Origin: Betaproteobacteria bacterium
GTDB taxonomy: Bacteria; Pseudomonadota; Gammaproteobacteria; Burkholderiales; SG8-41
Direction: 5' to 3'
DNA length: 42,007 bases
Assembly: GCA_025356695.1 (NCBI GenBank)
Contig: JANXSE010000316.1
Span: forward strand, 1 to 42,007
Shown here piece after piece: positions 1 to 9,457 of this stretch (positions are counted from its first letter, which is position 1; every line of letters begins with the position of its first letter). The translations under genes and the position numbers were made by a program. The notes beneath the pieces were generated by a model. The model saw nothing but the letters and a program-made list of their open reading frames with translations, ran no database searches and was not told the origin of the DNA.

Positions 1-150
1 GTGATCAGCCGCGTCCAGCGCGATTACGTCTGGATCATGGCGCGGGCGCCGTCGATCCCGGATGACGAATACCGGCGCCTCGTCAAACTGATCGGCGAGC
101 AGGGCTACGACGTTGCGAAAATTGAAAAAGTGCCGCAGCGATGGAATTGA
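1..150 (+). CDS. blc: Lipocalin (Blc-like), C-terminal fragment
   Basis: Frame 1 is open from the window edge to a TGA at 148-150, giving about 49 residues. They carry the stretch DYVWIMARAPSIPDDEY, which matches the C-terminal region of bacterial outer-membrane lipocalins (Blc family) that bind lysophospholipids or fatty acids. The N-terminus, including any lipobox, lies outside the window. The stop overlaps the next gene's ATG (141) by 10 bases, so the two are probably translationally coupled and in one lipid-related operon. Family assignment rests on this short motif and on the neighbours. Confidence 0.75.
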   Translation: MISRVQRDYVWIMARAPSIPDDEYRRLVKLIGEQGYDVAKIEKVPQRWN

Positions 151-1079
151 AACGTCACGGTATTGCGTCCAGCGTCGTGCGCTGGTTCGACGCCCATGCC
201 GATGACGGCGCGCCGGCACGCCGTTTCGACTGGGCGCGCCTGTTGCCGTTCATCGGCCTGCATCTCGGTTGCCTCGGTGTACTGTGGGTCGGCGTGAGCA
301 CGACGGCGGTGCTGGTTGCCGCCGCGCTGTATGCGTTGCGCATGTTCGCCATCACGGCGTTCTACCACCGCTATTTTTCGCACAACGCCTTTCGCACCTC
401 GCGCGCGGCGCAACTCGTGTTTGCCGTGTTGGGTGCGGCCGCTGTCCAGCGCGGCCCGCTGTGGTGGGCCTCGCATCATCGCCACCATCATGCCAGTTCG
501 GATCGCGCCGACGATGCGCATTCGCCGCTGCAACACGGTTTTCTCTGGAGCCACATGGGCTGGTTTCTGGCGCGTGAGAATTTCGCAACACGCACCGCGC
601 TGGTGGCCGACCTTGTGCGTTATCCGGAACTGCGTTTTCTCGATCGTTACGACGCGCTGGTGCCGCTGCTGCTGGCGCTGTCGCTGTATGCGGCGGGCGA
701 ATGGTGCGCGGCCACCGTTCCGGCGCTGGCAACCAGCGGCGCGCAACTGGTGGTGTGGGGATTCTGCATTTCGACTGTGGTGCTGTATCAGGCCACCTTC
801 ACGATCAATTCGCTGGCGCACCGCTTCGGCAGCCGCCGTTACGCCACCCGCGATGACTCGCGCAACAACGTCTGGCTGGCATTGCTGACGCTCGGCGAAG
901 GCTGGCACAACAACCACCACCATTTTCCAGGCGCGGCGCGACAGGGGTTTTACTGGTGGGAAATCGATCTGACCTATTGCGGCCTGCGGCTGCTTGAGGT
1001 GCTCGGTATCATCCGCGACCTGCGTGCCGTGCCGCTGCGGTTGCTGGGCGCGCGCCGCGCCGCCGGAGGCGCGCTGTGA
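141..1079 (+). CDS. Membrane acyl-lipid/acyl-CoA desaturase
   Basis: A 312-residue integral membrane fatty acid desaturase of the stearoyl-CoA (delta-9) type. It should insert a double bond into an acyl chain using O2, a di-iron centre and an electron donor. The three histidine boxes are visible: HRYFSH (76-81), HRHHH (113-117) and HNNHH (256-260). Hydrophobic segments lie around 35-75, 90-105, 172-190 and 198-222. Length is normal for the short bacterial forms that lack a fused cytochrome b5. The start overlaps the end of the lipocalin gene, and the stop overlaps the GTG start of the next gene. The substrate (acyl-CoA or phospholipid-bound chain) cannot be read from the sequence. Confidence 0.9.
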   Translation: MELKRHGIASSVVRWFDAHADDGAPARRFDWARLLPFIGLHLGCLGVLWVGVSTTAVLVAAALYALRMFAITAFYHRYFSHNAFRTSRAAQLVFAVLGAAAVQRGPLWWASHHRHHHASSDRADDAHSPLQHGFLWSHMGWFLARENFATRTALVADLVRYPELRFLDRYDALVPLLLALSLYAAGEWCAATVPALATSGAQLVVWGFCISTVVLYQATFTINSLAHRFGSRRYATRDDSRNNVWLALLTLGEGWHNNHHHFPGAARQGFYWWEIDLTYCGLRLLEVLGIIRDLRAVPLRLLGARRAAGGAL

Positions 1080-2347
1080 GAATCGCCATTATCGGCAGCG
1101 GCATCGCCGGCAACGTCGCCGCGCGCCGCCTGTACCGTGATCACGACATCACCGTCTTCGAGGCGGCCTCGCATATCGGCGGCCACACGCACACGCACGA
1201 TATCGAGATCGACGGCGAGCGCCAGCAGATCGACACCGGCTTCATCGTTTTCAACGACTGGACCTACCCGAATTTCATCAAACTACTTGAAGAAATCGGC
1301 GTCGAAGCGCAACCCAGTGCGATGAGTTTCAGCGTGCGCAACGAAACCAGCGGCCTCGAGTACAACGGCACCACGCTCGACACGCTTTTCGCGCAGCGGC
1401 GCAATCTGCTGAATCCCGCGTTCTACCGTCTGCTTGCCGCTATTCTGCGTTTCAACCGCGAGGCGCCGCGGTTGCTTGAAGACGGCGGCGAAATCGCGCT
1501 GGGCGAATACCTGCGGCAGCGCCGCTACCCGCGCATTTTCATCGACAACTATCTGCTGCCGATGGGCGCAGCGATCTGGTCCACGGATCCGGAGCGCATG
1601 CTGGGTTTTCCAGCGCGCTTTTTCGTGCGCTTTTTCCACAACCACGGCATGTTGTCGGTGGATGCGCGGCCGCAGTGGCGCGCCATCCGCGGCGGCTCGG
1701 CGCGTTATGTGGAAAAGCTGGTGGCGCCGTTCCGCCAGCAGATACGCCTGAACGCACCGGTGGAAGCAGTGCTGCGCTCGCGCGGGCGCGTGCTGGTGAA
1801 GGTGCGCGATGCGGCGCCGGAAACGTTCGACCAGGTCTTTTTCGCCTGCCATTCAGACCAGGCGCTGCGCCTGCTCGGCGACGCCTCGCCCCTGGAGCGC
1901 GAGGTGCTGGGGGCGATAGCCTACCAGCGCAACGAGGTGGTTTTGCATACCGATAGCTCGATACTGCCGCGCGCGCGGCGCGCGTGGGCGGCGTGGAACT
2001 ACCATGTGCTGCCGCAGACCGGCACGCGCGTGGCGCTCACCTATAACATGAATATTCTGCAGAGCCTGCGTTCGCGGCACACCTTTTGCGTGACGCTCAA
2101 CCGCAGCGAGGCGATCGCGCCGGACAGAATCATCCAGCGTCTTTCGTATGATCATCCGTTGTTCACCCCGGCAGCGGTGGTGGCGCAGCAGCGCCAGCAT
2201 GAGATCAACGGCGTCAACCGCAGCTATTTCTGCGGTGCCTACTGGCACTTTGGGTTTCATGAGGACGGCGTGGTCAGCGCACTCAATGCGTTGCAACATT
2301 TTGAACAAACCGCATATGCACAGCGCTCTATATCTCGGGTCGCTTAG
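1076..2347 (+). CDS. FAD-dependent amine-oxidase-like oxidoreductase (NAD/FAD-binding protein)
   Basis: A 423-residue flavoprotein with an N-terminal Rossmann dinucleotide-binding motif G-x-G-x-x-G (GSGIAG, 7-12), followed by the acidic strand end (VFEA) and a GGHTHTH stretch. This is the layout of the flavin amine oxidase / squalene-phytoene desaturase superfamily. Close homologues usually sit beside DUF1365 and a cyclopropane-fatty-acid-synthase-like methyltransferase, as here, and are linked to oxidative modification of methylated or unsaturated membrane fatty acids. That role is inferred from context. The GTG start overlaps the desaturase stop by 4 bases (GTGA), and the 3' end overlaps the DUF1365 start at 2316. 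Confidence 0.85.
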   Translation: MRIAIIGSGIAGNVAARRLYRDHDITVFEAASHIGGHTHTHDIEIDGERQQIDTGFIVFNDWTYPNFIKLLEEIGVEAQPSAMSFSVRNETSGLEYNGTTLDTLFAQRRNLLNPAFYRLLAAILRFNREAPRLLEDGGEIALGEYLRQRRYPRIFIDNYLLPMGAAIWSTDPERMLGFPARFFVRFFHNHGMLSVDARPQWRAIRGGSARYVEKLVAPFRQQIRLNAPVEAVLRSRGRVLVKVRDAAPETFDQVFFACHSDQALRLLGDASPLEREVLGAIAYQRNEVVLHTDSSILPRARRAWAAWNYHVLPQTGTRVALTYNMNILQSLRSRHTFCVTLNRSEAIAPDRIIQRLSYDHPLFTPAAVVAQQRQHEINGVNRSYFCGAYWHFGFHEDGVVSALNALQHFEQTAYAQRSISRVA

Positions 2348-3104
2348 ACACCGGCGCTTTGCGCCGCGCGAGCATGTCTTCAGCTATCCGCTGTTCATGG
2401 TGTATCTCGATCTGGCCGAACTCGATCGGGTGTTCGCGCGGCGCTGGTTGTGGTCGGCGCGTCGCCGGGCACTTGCGCGCTTCGACCGTGCAGACCATTT
2501 GGGCGATCCGGCGCTGCCGCTCGACACTGCGGTGCGCGATCTGGTTGAGAGCCGCAGTGGCTTCCGCCCGTCGGGACCGGTCCGTCTGCTCACGCATTTG
2601 CGCTATTTCGGTTACGGCTTCAACCCTGTGAGCTTTTATTATTGCTTCGACGCCGTAGACGAAAAAATCGAATGCGTTGTCGCCGAGGTCAACAACACGC
2701 CTTGGGGTGAGCGGCACTGTTATGTGCTGGATGAACCGCGCGCGCCGCGTCACGACCGGCATCTTGCCTATCGCAGCGTCAAGGCGATGCACGTTTCGCC
2801 CTTCATGCCGATGGATCTGGTCTACAACTGGCATTTCGGCCGCCCGGAGGAGCAACTCAGCGCGCATATGGCGCTGCATGAAAATGCACCCGCGGGCGCA
2901 AGACTGTTTGATGCCACCCTGCGCCTGCGGCGCGTGCCGGCCAGCGGCCCGCAACTGGCGCTCGCGCTGTTGCGCTTTCCACTGATGACGCTGCAGGTGA
3001 TTATCGCCATTCACTGGCAGGCGCTGCGCCTATGGCTCAAGCGCGTACCGGTGCACAGCCATCCCGATAAAACCGGCCCATTGTCTGACGCGACAAAGAC
3101 ATGA
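2316..3104 (+). CDS. DUF1365 family protein
   Basis: A 262-residue DUF1365 protein. The diagnostic opening ([14 protein letters not shown]) is followed by a central [15 protein letters not shown] segment and [19 protein letters not shown] chose the ATG at 2316 because it begins exactly at the family's usual N-terminus and overlaps the upstream flavoprotein gene by about 30 bases. The reading frame could extend 56 codons upstream, but that would lie inside the flavoprotein. The biochemical function is not established. The gene is a constant companion of the FAD protein and the CFA-synthase-like methyltransferase, suggesting a role in modifying methylated membrane fatty acids. Its stop overlaps the next ATG (ATGA). 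Confidence 0.9.
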   Translation: MHSALYLGSLRHRRFAPREHVFSYPLFMVYLDLAELDRVFARRWLWSARRRALARFDRADHLGDPALPLDTAVRDLVESRSGFRPSGPVRLLTHLRYFGYGFNPVSFYYCFDAVDEKIECVVAEVNNTPWGERHCYVLDEPRAPRHDRHLAYRSVKAMHVSPFMPMDLVYNWHFGRPEEQLSAHMALHENAPAGARLFDATLRLRRVPASGPQLALALLRFPLMTLQVIIAIHWQALRLWLKRVPVHSHPDKTGPLSDATKT

Positions 3105-4363
3105 AGATCACCGCTCCCAACGCGTTGGCCACACCGGTTGATGCGGACCGTCGCAATACGCTGGAAGCCCTTGCGCGCCGGGCGATGCTCGCGCGCCTTG
3201 CCGCCATCGCCGATGGTGCGCTGCGCATTGAAGACGGCGCGGAGAGGCTGCAATTCGGCACGCTGACTGCGCGCTGTCCGCTAGCGGCGACGGTGCGCGT
3301 GCACGACCCGCGCTTTTACACCGAGCTCGCGTTCGGCGGATCGATCGGCGCCGGCGAAGCCTACATGTCGGGCTACTGGAGCACCGACGACCTGACGGCC
3401 GTGATACGCGTGCTGATCAGCAATATGAGTGTGGTGGACGGCATGGAAGGCGGTCTGGCGCGCCTCGGCGCGCCGTTGCGCAAAGCGCTGCATTGGGCGG
3501 CGCGCAACAGCCGCCGCGGCAGCCGGCGCAACATCGCCGCACACTATGATCTGGGCAATGAGTTCTTCCGAACTTTCCTCGATCCGACCATGATGTATTC
3601 GGCGGCCCTATTCGAACGTCCGGGCATGACGCTCAAGGAGGCCTCCATCGCCAAGCTCGACCGCATCTGTCGCCGCCTCGAATTGAAGCCGGCCGATCAT
3701 CTGCTTGAGATCGGCACCGGTTGGGGCGGCATGGCGCTGCATGCCGCTGCACACTACGGCTGCCGCGTGACGACGACCACGATTTCGCAACAGCAATACG
3801 AGCTGGCGCGCGAGCGCATCGCTGCGATGGGGCTGAGCGACCGCATCACGCTGCTGCGCGAAGACTATCGGGACTTGAGCGGCCAGTATGACAAGCTGGT
3901 GTCGATTGAAATGATCGAAGCCGTCGGCTACCAGTACTACGATACCTATTTCAGGCAATGCGGCGCGCTGCTCAAAGCGAACGGCATGATGCTGCTGCAG
4001 GCGATTACCATCGCCGACCAGCGTTACGAGTCGGCGCGCGATGCGGTCGATTTTATCCAACGCCACATTTTTCCCGGCAGTTGCATTCCCTCGGTGACGG
4101 TCATCACCGACGCTGTGGCACGTAGCACTGACATGCGGCTGGTTGACCTGCTCGACATCGGTGCGCATTACGCAACCACATTGCGTTGCTGGCGCGAAAA
4201 CCTGTTCGCCAATCTCGAGCGGGTGCGGACACTCGGCTATCCGGAGGAATTCATCCGCATGTGGGAGTTCTACTTCTGCTATTGCGAGGGCGGTTTCATC
4301 GAGCGTGTCATCGGCGACGCGCAGATGCTGTTCATCAAGCCGCTGGCGCGGCCGGCGTTATAA
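3101..4363 (+). CDS. cfa: Cyclopropane-fatty-acyl-phospholipid synthase-like SAM methyltransferase
   Basis: A 420-residue class I SAM-dependent methyltransferase of the CFA-synthase family, which methylates or cyclopropanates double bonds of phospholipid acyl chains at the membrane surface. The SAM-binding motif [10 protein letters not shown] is at 201-210, preceded by an N-terminal lipid-binding region containing [28 protein letters not shown] matches the family's catalytic region. Family length is about 380-420. The ATG overlaps the DUF1365 stop by 4 bases, making this the last gene of a tightly coupled operon. The product may be a cyclopropane, a methyl-branched or a furan fatty acid; the flavoprotein partner favours something beyond simple cyclopropanation. 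Confidence 0.88.
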   Translation: MKITAPNALATPVDADRRNTLEALARRAMLARLAAIADGALRIEDGAERLQFGTLTARCPLAATVRVHDPRFYTELAFGGSIGAGEAYMSGYWSTDDLTAVIRVLISNMSVVDGMEGGLARLGAPLRKALHWAARNSRRGSRRNIAAHYDLGNEFFRTFLDPTMMYSAALFERPGMTLKEASIAKLDRICRRLELKPADHLLEIGTGWGGMALHAAAHYGCRVTTTTISQQQYELARERIAAMGLSDRITLLREDYRDLSGQYDKLVSIEMIEAVGYQYYDTYFRQCGALLKANGMMLLQAITIADQRYESARDAVDFIQRHIFPGSCIPSVTVITDAVARSTDMRLVDLLDIGAHYATTLRCWRENLFANLERVRTLGYPEEFIRMWEFYFCYCEGGFIERVIGDAQMLFIKPLARPAL

Positions 4364-4388
4364 AAAAGCGGAGTGGTTTTACGGCAGG

Positions 4389-5471
4389 CTAGATTTTGAA
4401 AAGCCGTTTGGCATTGCCCGAAAATATCTGCTCTCGCTCGGCCGCGGGCAGCGCCAGTTGTTCGACGAGTTCGTTGGGCTGGTCAACATCCATCGTTGCG
4501 AAGCTGTCGGTGCCGATGACGATGCGGTCCGTACCGAGCAGGCCGATCATGAAACGAAGCGTTTCCGGATAATAGGCCATCGAGTCGTAGTGAAAGCGCC
4601 GCAGGTAGTCGCGCACCGGGTGCTTGAGCTTGTTTTCGGTGGCGCCCTTGTTGATGCTGTGCTGGATGCGCCCGGCGATGTATGGAAAACAGCCGCCCGA
4701 ATGCGGCAGCACGATGTCGAGTTTCGGAAATTTGTCGAGCGTGCCGCTGAAAATGAATTTGGCCGCGGTGGTTGCCGTCTCGAACGGAAAGCCCAGCGTG
4801 TTGTAGAGCAGGTTGGGGCCTTCAAGGCGGTCCGGTTCGGCATAGTGGTGCGGCGCATAATCGACCGGATGAAAAATCAGCGGCAGGCCGAGTTCTTCGC
4901 AGCGCGCGAGGAAGGGCGTGTATTCCGCTGCGAACAGATAGTCCTTGCCGTCGAGCGAATTGGGCAGGCCGACGCCGCGGATGCCCGGCTTGCCGGCGAC
5001 GCGGTTGAGTTCGGCAATTGCCGCGGCCGGATTGCGTATGGGAACTGCGGCGCCGATCAGAAAGCGGTCGGGGTTGGCGGCGTGTGCTTCCATGCCGGCG
5101 TCGTTGACGATCTGCGCGAGGCGCACTGCTTCATCCGGCTTGGCCCAGCCCCAGGGCATGCTGCCAGACAGTGTTAGCACATGCATCTGCACGTTGCGCT
5201 CGTCCATCCACTGCATGCGCAGTTTCAGGTCATGCAGCTTGGGTTCAATCGCCTTGCCACGTGTGCGCGGCGCCTGGCCGAGCGCGGTGACCGCCTTGAT
5301 GTAGGGTTCCGGTGCCCAGTGCGCATGTGCGTCGATTGAGCCGCCGCCGCGCATTTGCGCGCCTGCATGCGGCACCAGCGCCGATAATGCGGCGGTTACG
5401 CCGCTGATCTTGAGGAAATCGCGGCGCGTGCGCGGCGCCGGCCGTTGCGATGCTGCGTCGAGATCGGCCAT
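4389..5471 (-). CDS. Tat-exported amidohydrolase (ACMSD/amidohydrolase-2 family)
   Basis: A 360-residue TIM-barrel metal-dependent hydrolase of the amidohydrolase-2 family, which includes aminocarboxymuconate-semialdehyde and related decarboxylases. The N-terminus carries a twin-arginine motif (TRRDFLKIS, RR at 16-17) and a hydrophobic stretch ending near AHAGA, so export as a folded protein is likely. Metal-ligand motifs are visible: HAH (49-51), the FHPVDYAPHH region, HSGG and a late GTDSF carrying the conserved Asp. The gene is convergent with the lipid operon and divergent from the oxidoreductase at 5615. Substrate unknown; decarboxylase or hydrolase activity on an aromatic or carboxylic acid is the family expectation. 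Confidence 0.85.
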   Translation of the reverse strand: MADLDAASQRPAPRTRRDFLKISGVTAALSALVPHAGAQMRGGGSIDAHAHWAPEPYIKAVTALGQAPRTRGKAIEPKLHDLKLRMQWMDERNVQMHVLTLSGSMPWGWAKPDEAVRLAQIVNDAGMEAHAANPDRFLIGAAVPIRNPAAAIAELNRVAGKPGIRGVGLPNSLDGKDYLFAAEYTPFLARCEELGLPLIFHPVDYAPHHYAEPDRLEGPNLLYNTLGFPFETATTAAKFIFSGTLDKFPKLDIVLPHSGGCFPYIAGRIQHSINKGATENKLKHPVRDYLRRFHYDSMAYYPETLRFMIGLLGTDRIVIGTDSFATMDVDQPNELVEQLALPAAEREQIFSGNAKRLFKI

Positions 5472-5614
5472 GCTGGTTCTCCCCCGGGTAATTTTCTTGT
5501 GCGAAGGATGCTACGCCGGCCCCCATGCCGCGTAAAGCGTCGAAAAGGCACGTCGCCGGTAATGCAGCGGGCAGCTTGTTGTCGAGATGTGCGAAAATCG
5601 CCGCGGGAGAGATC

Positions 5615-6700
5615 ATGATCGAACGCAAACAACTCGGTATTGCAGTCATCGGCTCGGGCCGCATCGGCACGCTGCGCTCGCGGCTGGCGGCGGAACATCC
5701 GGCGGTCAGATTCATCGCGGTTTCAGACCTCGTTGAGGCCAACGCGCAGAAGCTGGCGAAGGCGGTTGGTGCGAGTGTGGCCTCGACCGACAACCGCGCC
5801 ATCATCGCGCACCCCGAGGTCAACGCGGTGATCGTTTCGACCAGCGAGGGCGAGCATCTCGATGCGGTGCTGGCGGCGATCGAACTCGGCAAGCCGGTGC
5901 TGGTCGAGAAGCCGATCGCGCTGACGACGGCGGACGCCGACCGCATCATCGCCGCGTCGGAGAAGGCCGGCGTCGAAGTGCGCGTTGGCTACAGCCGTCG
6001 TTACAAAGACCGTTATCTGCTGGCGAAAGAACAGATCGTGCAGGGGCGCATCGGCAAGGTGATCGGTGCGGCGATGCGCGTCTACAACTCGCGTTCGCAG
6101 GCGCTGGCGATGCTGGGGCGCAATCCGCATGCCACACCGGTGGTTGATGCACTGACCTATTACGTCGATCTCGCCAACTGGCTGCTCGACACCGGTTCGC
6201 CGGTCGAGGTGTATGCGCGCGGACAGAAGGGCGTGCTGAAAGCCGCCGGCCACGATGTCGATGACGTGAGTTGGGCGATCCTCAGTTATTCAAGCGGCGC
6301 GGTGGTGAATCTCGGTGTCTGTTACGCGCTGCCGGAAAAATATCCATCCCTCGGCCACGCCGCGCGTGTCGAAATCCTTGGTAGTGAAGGCGTGATGATT
6401 CTCGACGACGATCACACCGACCAGATCATGTACAGCGAAAAGGGCGTGCCGCACGTCTACCTGCCCGATCACAACGTCAACATGGTGTTTATGGGCAGCG
6501 GCACGCCGGGCGACTGGGCACTGGGCGATTTCTGGGGCCCGATTGCGAATGAAACGCGCGCCTGGCTCGATCATCTCGCCACCGGCAAGAAATGCGTGCT
6601 GGCGACGCCGCAGGAAGCGCGCGCCAATCTCGAAACGACGCTGGCGATCGAACTGGCGGCGGATACCGGACGGCAGGTCAAGTTGCCGCTGTCGGCGTAA
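5615..6700 (+). CDS. Gfo/Idh/MocA family oxidoreductase (first copy)
   Basis: A 361-residue NAD(P)-dependent dehydrogenase of the Gfo/Idh/MocA family (inositol 2-dehydrogenase-like). The Rossmann motif GSGRIG is at 13-18 and the conserved EKP lysine motif at 98-100. In the catalytic D-x-x-x-H position the sequence reads D178...Y182, so Tyr stands where IolG has His. Tyr is known at this place in glucose-fructose oxidoreductase. The frame extends 30 codons upstream, but the ATG at 5615 has a good ribosome-binding site (GGGAGAG) and gives the normal family start. It is followed after 11 bases by two Bug genes. A closely related paralogue in the same arrangement lies at 23460-24566. Confidence 0.88.
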   Translation: MIERKQLGIAVIGSGRIGTLRSRLAAEHPAVRFIAVSDLVEANAQKLAKAVGASVASTDNRAIIAHPEVNAVIVSTSEGEHLDAVLAAIELGKPVLVEKPIALTTADADRIIAASEKAGVEVRVGYSRRYKDRYLLAKEQIVQGRIGKVIGAAMRVYNSRSQALAMLGRNPHATPVVDALTYYVDLANWLLDTGSPVEVYARGQKGVLKAAGHDVDDVSWAILSYSSGAVVNLGVCYALPEKYPSLGHAARVEILGSEGVMILDDDHTDQIMYSEKGVPHVYLPDHNVNMVFMGSGTPGDWALGDFWGPIANETRAWLDHLATGKKCVLATPQEARANLETTLAIELAADTGRQVKLPLSA

Positions 6701-6711
6701 GCGGAGTACTC

Positions 6712-7686
6712 ATGCGTAAGCATAATGGAATTCTGCCGCTCGCCATTGCATTGGTCGCGTGCATTGCGCCGGTCTTTGCGCAGGACGCCTATCCGACGCG
6801 TTCGATCCGCATGGTGGTCGCTTATCCGCCGGGCGGCGGCACCGACATCGTTGGCCGCATGGTGGCGCAGAAACTGAGCGAAGTCTTCGGGCATACCGTC
6901 GTCGTCGATAACCGCGGTGGTGCCACCGGCAACATCGGCACTGAAATCGTCGCGCGTGCCGCGCCTGACGGCTACACACTGCAGATGGGCAACGTTGCGC
7001 CCAACGCAATCAATGTCAGTCTGTTCGCGAAAATTCCCTATGATCCGGTCAACGATTTCGAGCCGGTGAGCCTCGTCGCGCTGACGCCGAACATCCTGCT
7101 CGTGCATCCGGCACTGCCGGTGAAGAACGTGAAGGAATTCATCGCGCTGGCGAAAGCGAAACCCGGCACGCTGAATTATTCCTCGGCCGGCATCGGCAGT
7201 TCATCGCATCTGGCGCCCGAACTGCTGGCGATGATGACCGGCATCAACATCGTGCACGTGCCGTACAAAGGCGGCGGGCCTGGCCTCGTCGATCTCTTGT
7301 CGGGCCAGATGCAGTTCATGATGACGACGACACCGGCGGCGATGCCGCATGTGAAAACGGGCAAGGTGCGCGCCCTCGGTGTGACCAGCGCCAAACGTTC
7401 GCAGTCGCTGCCGGAACTGCCGACGATTGCCGAAGCCGGCGTCAAGGGTTATGAAGTCTCGACCTGGTACGGCGTGCTGGCGCCGGCGAAGACGCCGAAA
7501 GCCATCGTCACAAAACTGCACGGCGAAATCGTCAAGCTGATCGCGGTGCCCGACACACGCGAGAAGCTGCTGGTGCAGGGTTTCGAACCGGTCGGCAGCA
7601 CGCCGGACGAATTCGGCACCTATATCAAATCCGAAATCGCCAAGTGGGCGAAGGTCATCAAGACCGCCAAAATCAAGGCGGAATAG
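6712..7686 (+). CDS. Bug/TctC tripartite tricarboxylate transporter binding protein
   Basis: A 324-residue periplasmic binding protein of the Bug (TctC, PF03401) family, which captures carboxylates for TctAB-type transporters. A signal peptide covers about residues 1-23 (cleavage near VFA/QDAYP). Family landmarks are the first ligand loop AYPPGGGTDIVGR, DNRGGATGNIG, HVPYKGGGPGLVDLLSGQ and ELPTIAEAG. ATG 6712 follows the oxidoreductase stop by 11 bases with GGAG just upstream; the frame continues further upstream but only inside the previous gene. It is probably cotranscribed with the oxidoreductase and the next Bug gene. The ligand may be the substrate or product of that oxidoreductase. Confidence 0.92.
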   Translation: MRKHNGILPLAIALVACIAPVFAQDAYPTRSIRMVVAYPPGGGTDIVGRMVAQKLSEVFGHTVVVDNRGGATGNIGTEIVARAAPDGYTLQMGNVAPNAINVSLFAKIPYDPVNDFEPVSLVALTPNILLVHPALPVKNVKEFIALAKAKPGTLNYSSAGIGSSSHLAPELLAMMTGINIVHVPYKGGGPGLVDLLSGQMQFMMTTTPAAMPHVKTGKVRALGVTSAKRSQSLPELPTIAEAGVKGYEVSTWYGVLAPAKTPKAIVTKLHGEIVKLIAVPDTREKLLVQGFEPVGSTPDEFGTYIKSEIAKWAKVIKTAKIKAE

Positions 7687-7722
7687 CGCCGCCGGCCGGC
7701 GTCATAATTGAAAGGTGTTTTC

Positions 7723-8706
7723 ATGAAGAGTTTGCGTATAGCGCGCGGTGTTGCGTGTTCGATTTCATTGTTGTCGCTCGCCGGGTTCAATGCGTCTGCA
7801 GCGGACAACTACCCGGACCGCCCGATCCGCCTTGTCATTCCGTTTCCGCCCGGCGGCGGTTCGGACATTACCGGGCGCACCATCGCGCAGAAACTCGGTG
7901 AGGCACTCGGCCAGCAGGTGGTGGCCGACAACCGAGGCGGCGCCGGCGGCAACATTGGCACCGACATCGTCGCCAAGGCGGTGCCGGACGGCTACACACT
8001 GGTGATGGCGCTGTCGGGGCCGTTTTCGATCAACGGCAGCCTGCTCGGCAAACTGCCGTTCGATCCGCTGAAGGACTTTGCCCTGATCACGCTGGCCGGC
8101 GCGACGCCGAATCTGCTGGTGGCGCATCCCTCGTTGCCGGCGCACACGGTGAAGGAACTGATCGCACTGGCGAAAGCGAGCCCGGGGAAAATCAATTTTG
8201 CATCGTCGGGCCTCGGCACGCCGGCGCAGCTTGCGGGGGAACTGTTCAATACCATGGCCGGCGTGAAACTCGTGCATGTGCCGTACAAGGGCGCATCGCC
8301 CGCGCTGACTGATCTGCTCGCCGGTCAGGTGCAGCTGATGTTCTCGACGATGCCGCCGTCGCTGCCGCAGGTGAAAGCCGGCAAGTTGAAGGCGATCGCG
8401 GTGACCAGTGCCAAACGTTCGGTCACCACACCGGAACTGCCGACCATTTCGGAAGCGGGTTTGCCGGGCTTCGAGGCGATCACCTGGTACGGCATGGCGG
8501 CCCCCGCCGGCACGCCGCCCGCGATCGTCAAAAAACTGAACGCCGAAGTGGTCAAACTGCTGCATCTGCCGGATGTCAATGAGCGCCTGTTGGCCACCGG
8601 CACCGAGGCCTCGGGCACGACGCCCGAAGAGTTCGCGACCTATATCAAATCCGAGACGGTAAAGTGGGCAAAGGTGGTCAAGGCGTCCGGCGCGCGCGCC
8701 GATTGA
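7723..8706 (+). CDS. Bug/TctC binding protein
   Basis: A 327-residue Bug-family periplasmic binding protein. The signal peptide ends near residue 26 (NASA/ADNYP). The ligand loop reads PFPPGGGSDITGR, followed by DNRGGAGGNIG, HVPYKGASPALTDLLAGQ and ELPTISEAG. I prefer the ATG at 7723 to the TTG at 7708, since AAAGGTG lies at a proper distance before it. It is 36 bases downstream of the preceding Bug gene and similar to it along its length, so the pair probably arose by tandem duplication. No membrane transporter genes follow. Confidence 0.92.
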   Translation: MKSLRIARGVACSISLLSLAGFNASAADNYPDRPIRLVIPFPPGGGSDITGRTIAQKLGEALGQQVVADNRGGAGGNIGTDIVAKAVPDGYTLVMALSGPFSINGSLLGKLPFDPLKDFALITLAGATPNLLVAHPSLPAHTVKELIALAKASPGKINFASSGLGTPAQLAGELFNTMAGVKLVHVPYKGASPALTDLLAGQVQLMFSTMPPSLPQVKAGKLKAIAVTSAKRSVTTPELPTISEAGLPGFEAITWYGMAAPAGTPPAIVKKLNAEVVKLLHLPDVNERLLATGTEASGTTPEEFATYIKSETVKWAKVVKASGARAD

Positions 8707-8797
8707 GAACGGTGGCGGCAGTGCTGTCGTCATGGACGTTGACTAGAATGGTCCGGCAGTTCAGGATTGCGGCCTGACTAAAAGGTTCGGGGGTTTC

Positions 8798-9403
8798 ATG
8801 ATGGGCAAGTGGTTTGCAGCATTACTGGCTGGCGTTCTTATTTTTGCGGTGAGCACCGCCGGCGCACAAAATCCGATGCGTATTCGCGGCACCATCGCGT
8901 CCATCGATGGCGACGTCGTACTGGTGAAGACGCGCGAAGGCCGCGAGGTCAAAGTATCGGTCGATGAGAAAACCACCTATGCCTATCCGAAGCTGGTGAA
9001 ACTGTCCGACATCAAGGCGGGCACGCCGATGGGCACGACGACGGTGGCCGGCCCCGACGGCAAGCTCATCGCGCGCGAGGTGCATGTATTTCCCGCCGAT
9101 CGTCCGATTCCAAACGAGGGCCATCGCCCGTGGGACCTGGAAGCCAACTCGAACATGACCAATGCCGCGGTGTCGGCCGTGGCCCAGGCCGGGAATGGAC
9201 GTGAACTGACGCTGAGTTACAAAGGCGGCACGCAGACGGTCGTGGTGCCGGAGAACGTTCCGGTGGTTGCGGCGGTTGAAAGCGATCGATCGCTGCTCAA
9301 GGCTGGCGAATACGCCTACATCCAGGCCGGCATGAATAACGACGGCAAGGTGATTGCCTCGCGCTTTCAGGTCAGCAAGGACGGCGTAAAACCGCCGCAG
9401 TAG
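8798..9403 (+). CDS. DUF5666-like exported protein
   Basis: A 201-residue protein with a clear signal peptide (hydrophobic core about 6-22, cleavage near AGA/QNPMR). The mature part starts with a small beta-rich module, RGTIASIDGDVVLVKTREG, like DUF5666 / OB-like domains of unknown function. It has no cysteine and no obvious catalytic motif, and ends in a second repeat-like beta segment (AYIQAGMNNDGKVIASRFQV). It begins 91 bases after a Bug gene and ends 54 bases before the selenoprotein-like TlpA gene in the same direction, so it may lead that operon. A role in binding a metal or other small ligand is only a guess. Start 8798 or 8801 (adjacent ATGs). Confidence 0.72.
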   Translation: MMGKWFAALLAGVLIFAVSTAGAQNPMRIRGTIASIDGDVVLVKTREGREVKVSVDEKTTYAYPKLVKLSDIKAGTPMGTTTVAGPDGKLIAREVHVFPADRPIPNEGHRPWDLEANSNMTNAAVSAVAQAGNGRELTLSYKGGTQTVVVPENVPVVAAVESDRSLLKAGEYAYIQAGMNNDGKVIASRFQVSKDGVKPPQ

Positions 9404-9457
9404 GTTCATTGCCCAGGACGAGCGATGGTGTCTCAATTGAATCAAGCAGGAGGAACG

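Noticed and set aside
8739..8767. Possible promoter (TTGACT with a weak -10) before the DUF5666-like gene
   Set aside because: TTGACT is good, but the hexamer 17 bases downstream (CAGGAT) is poor. Not enough to call.
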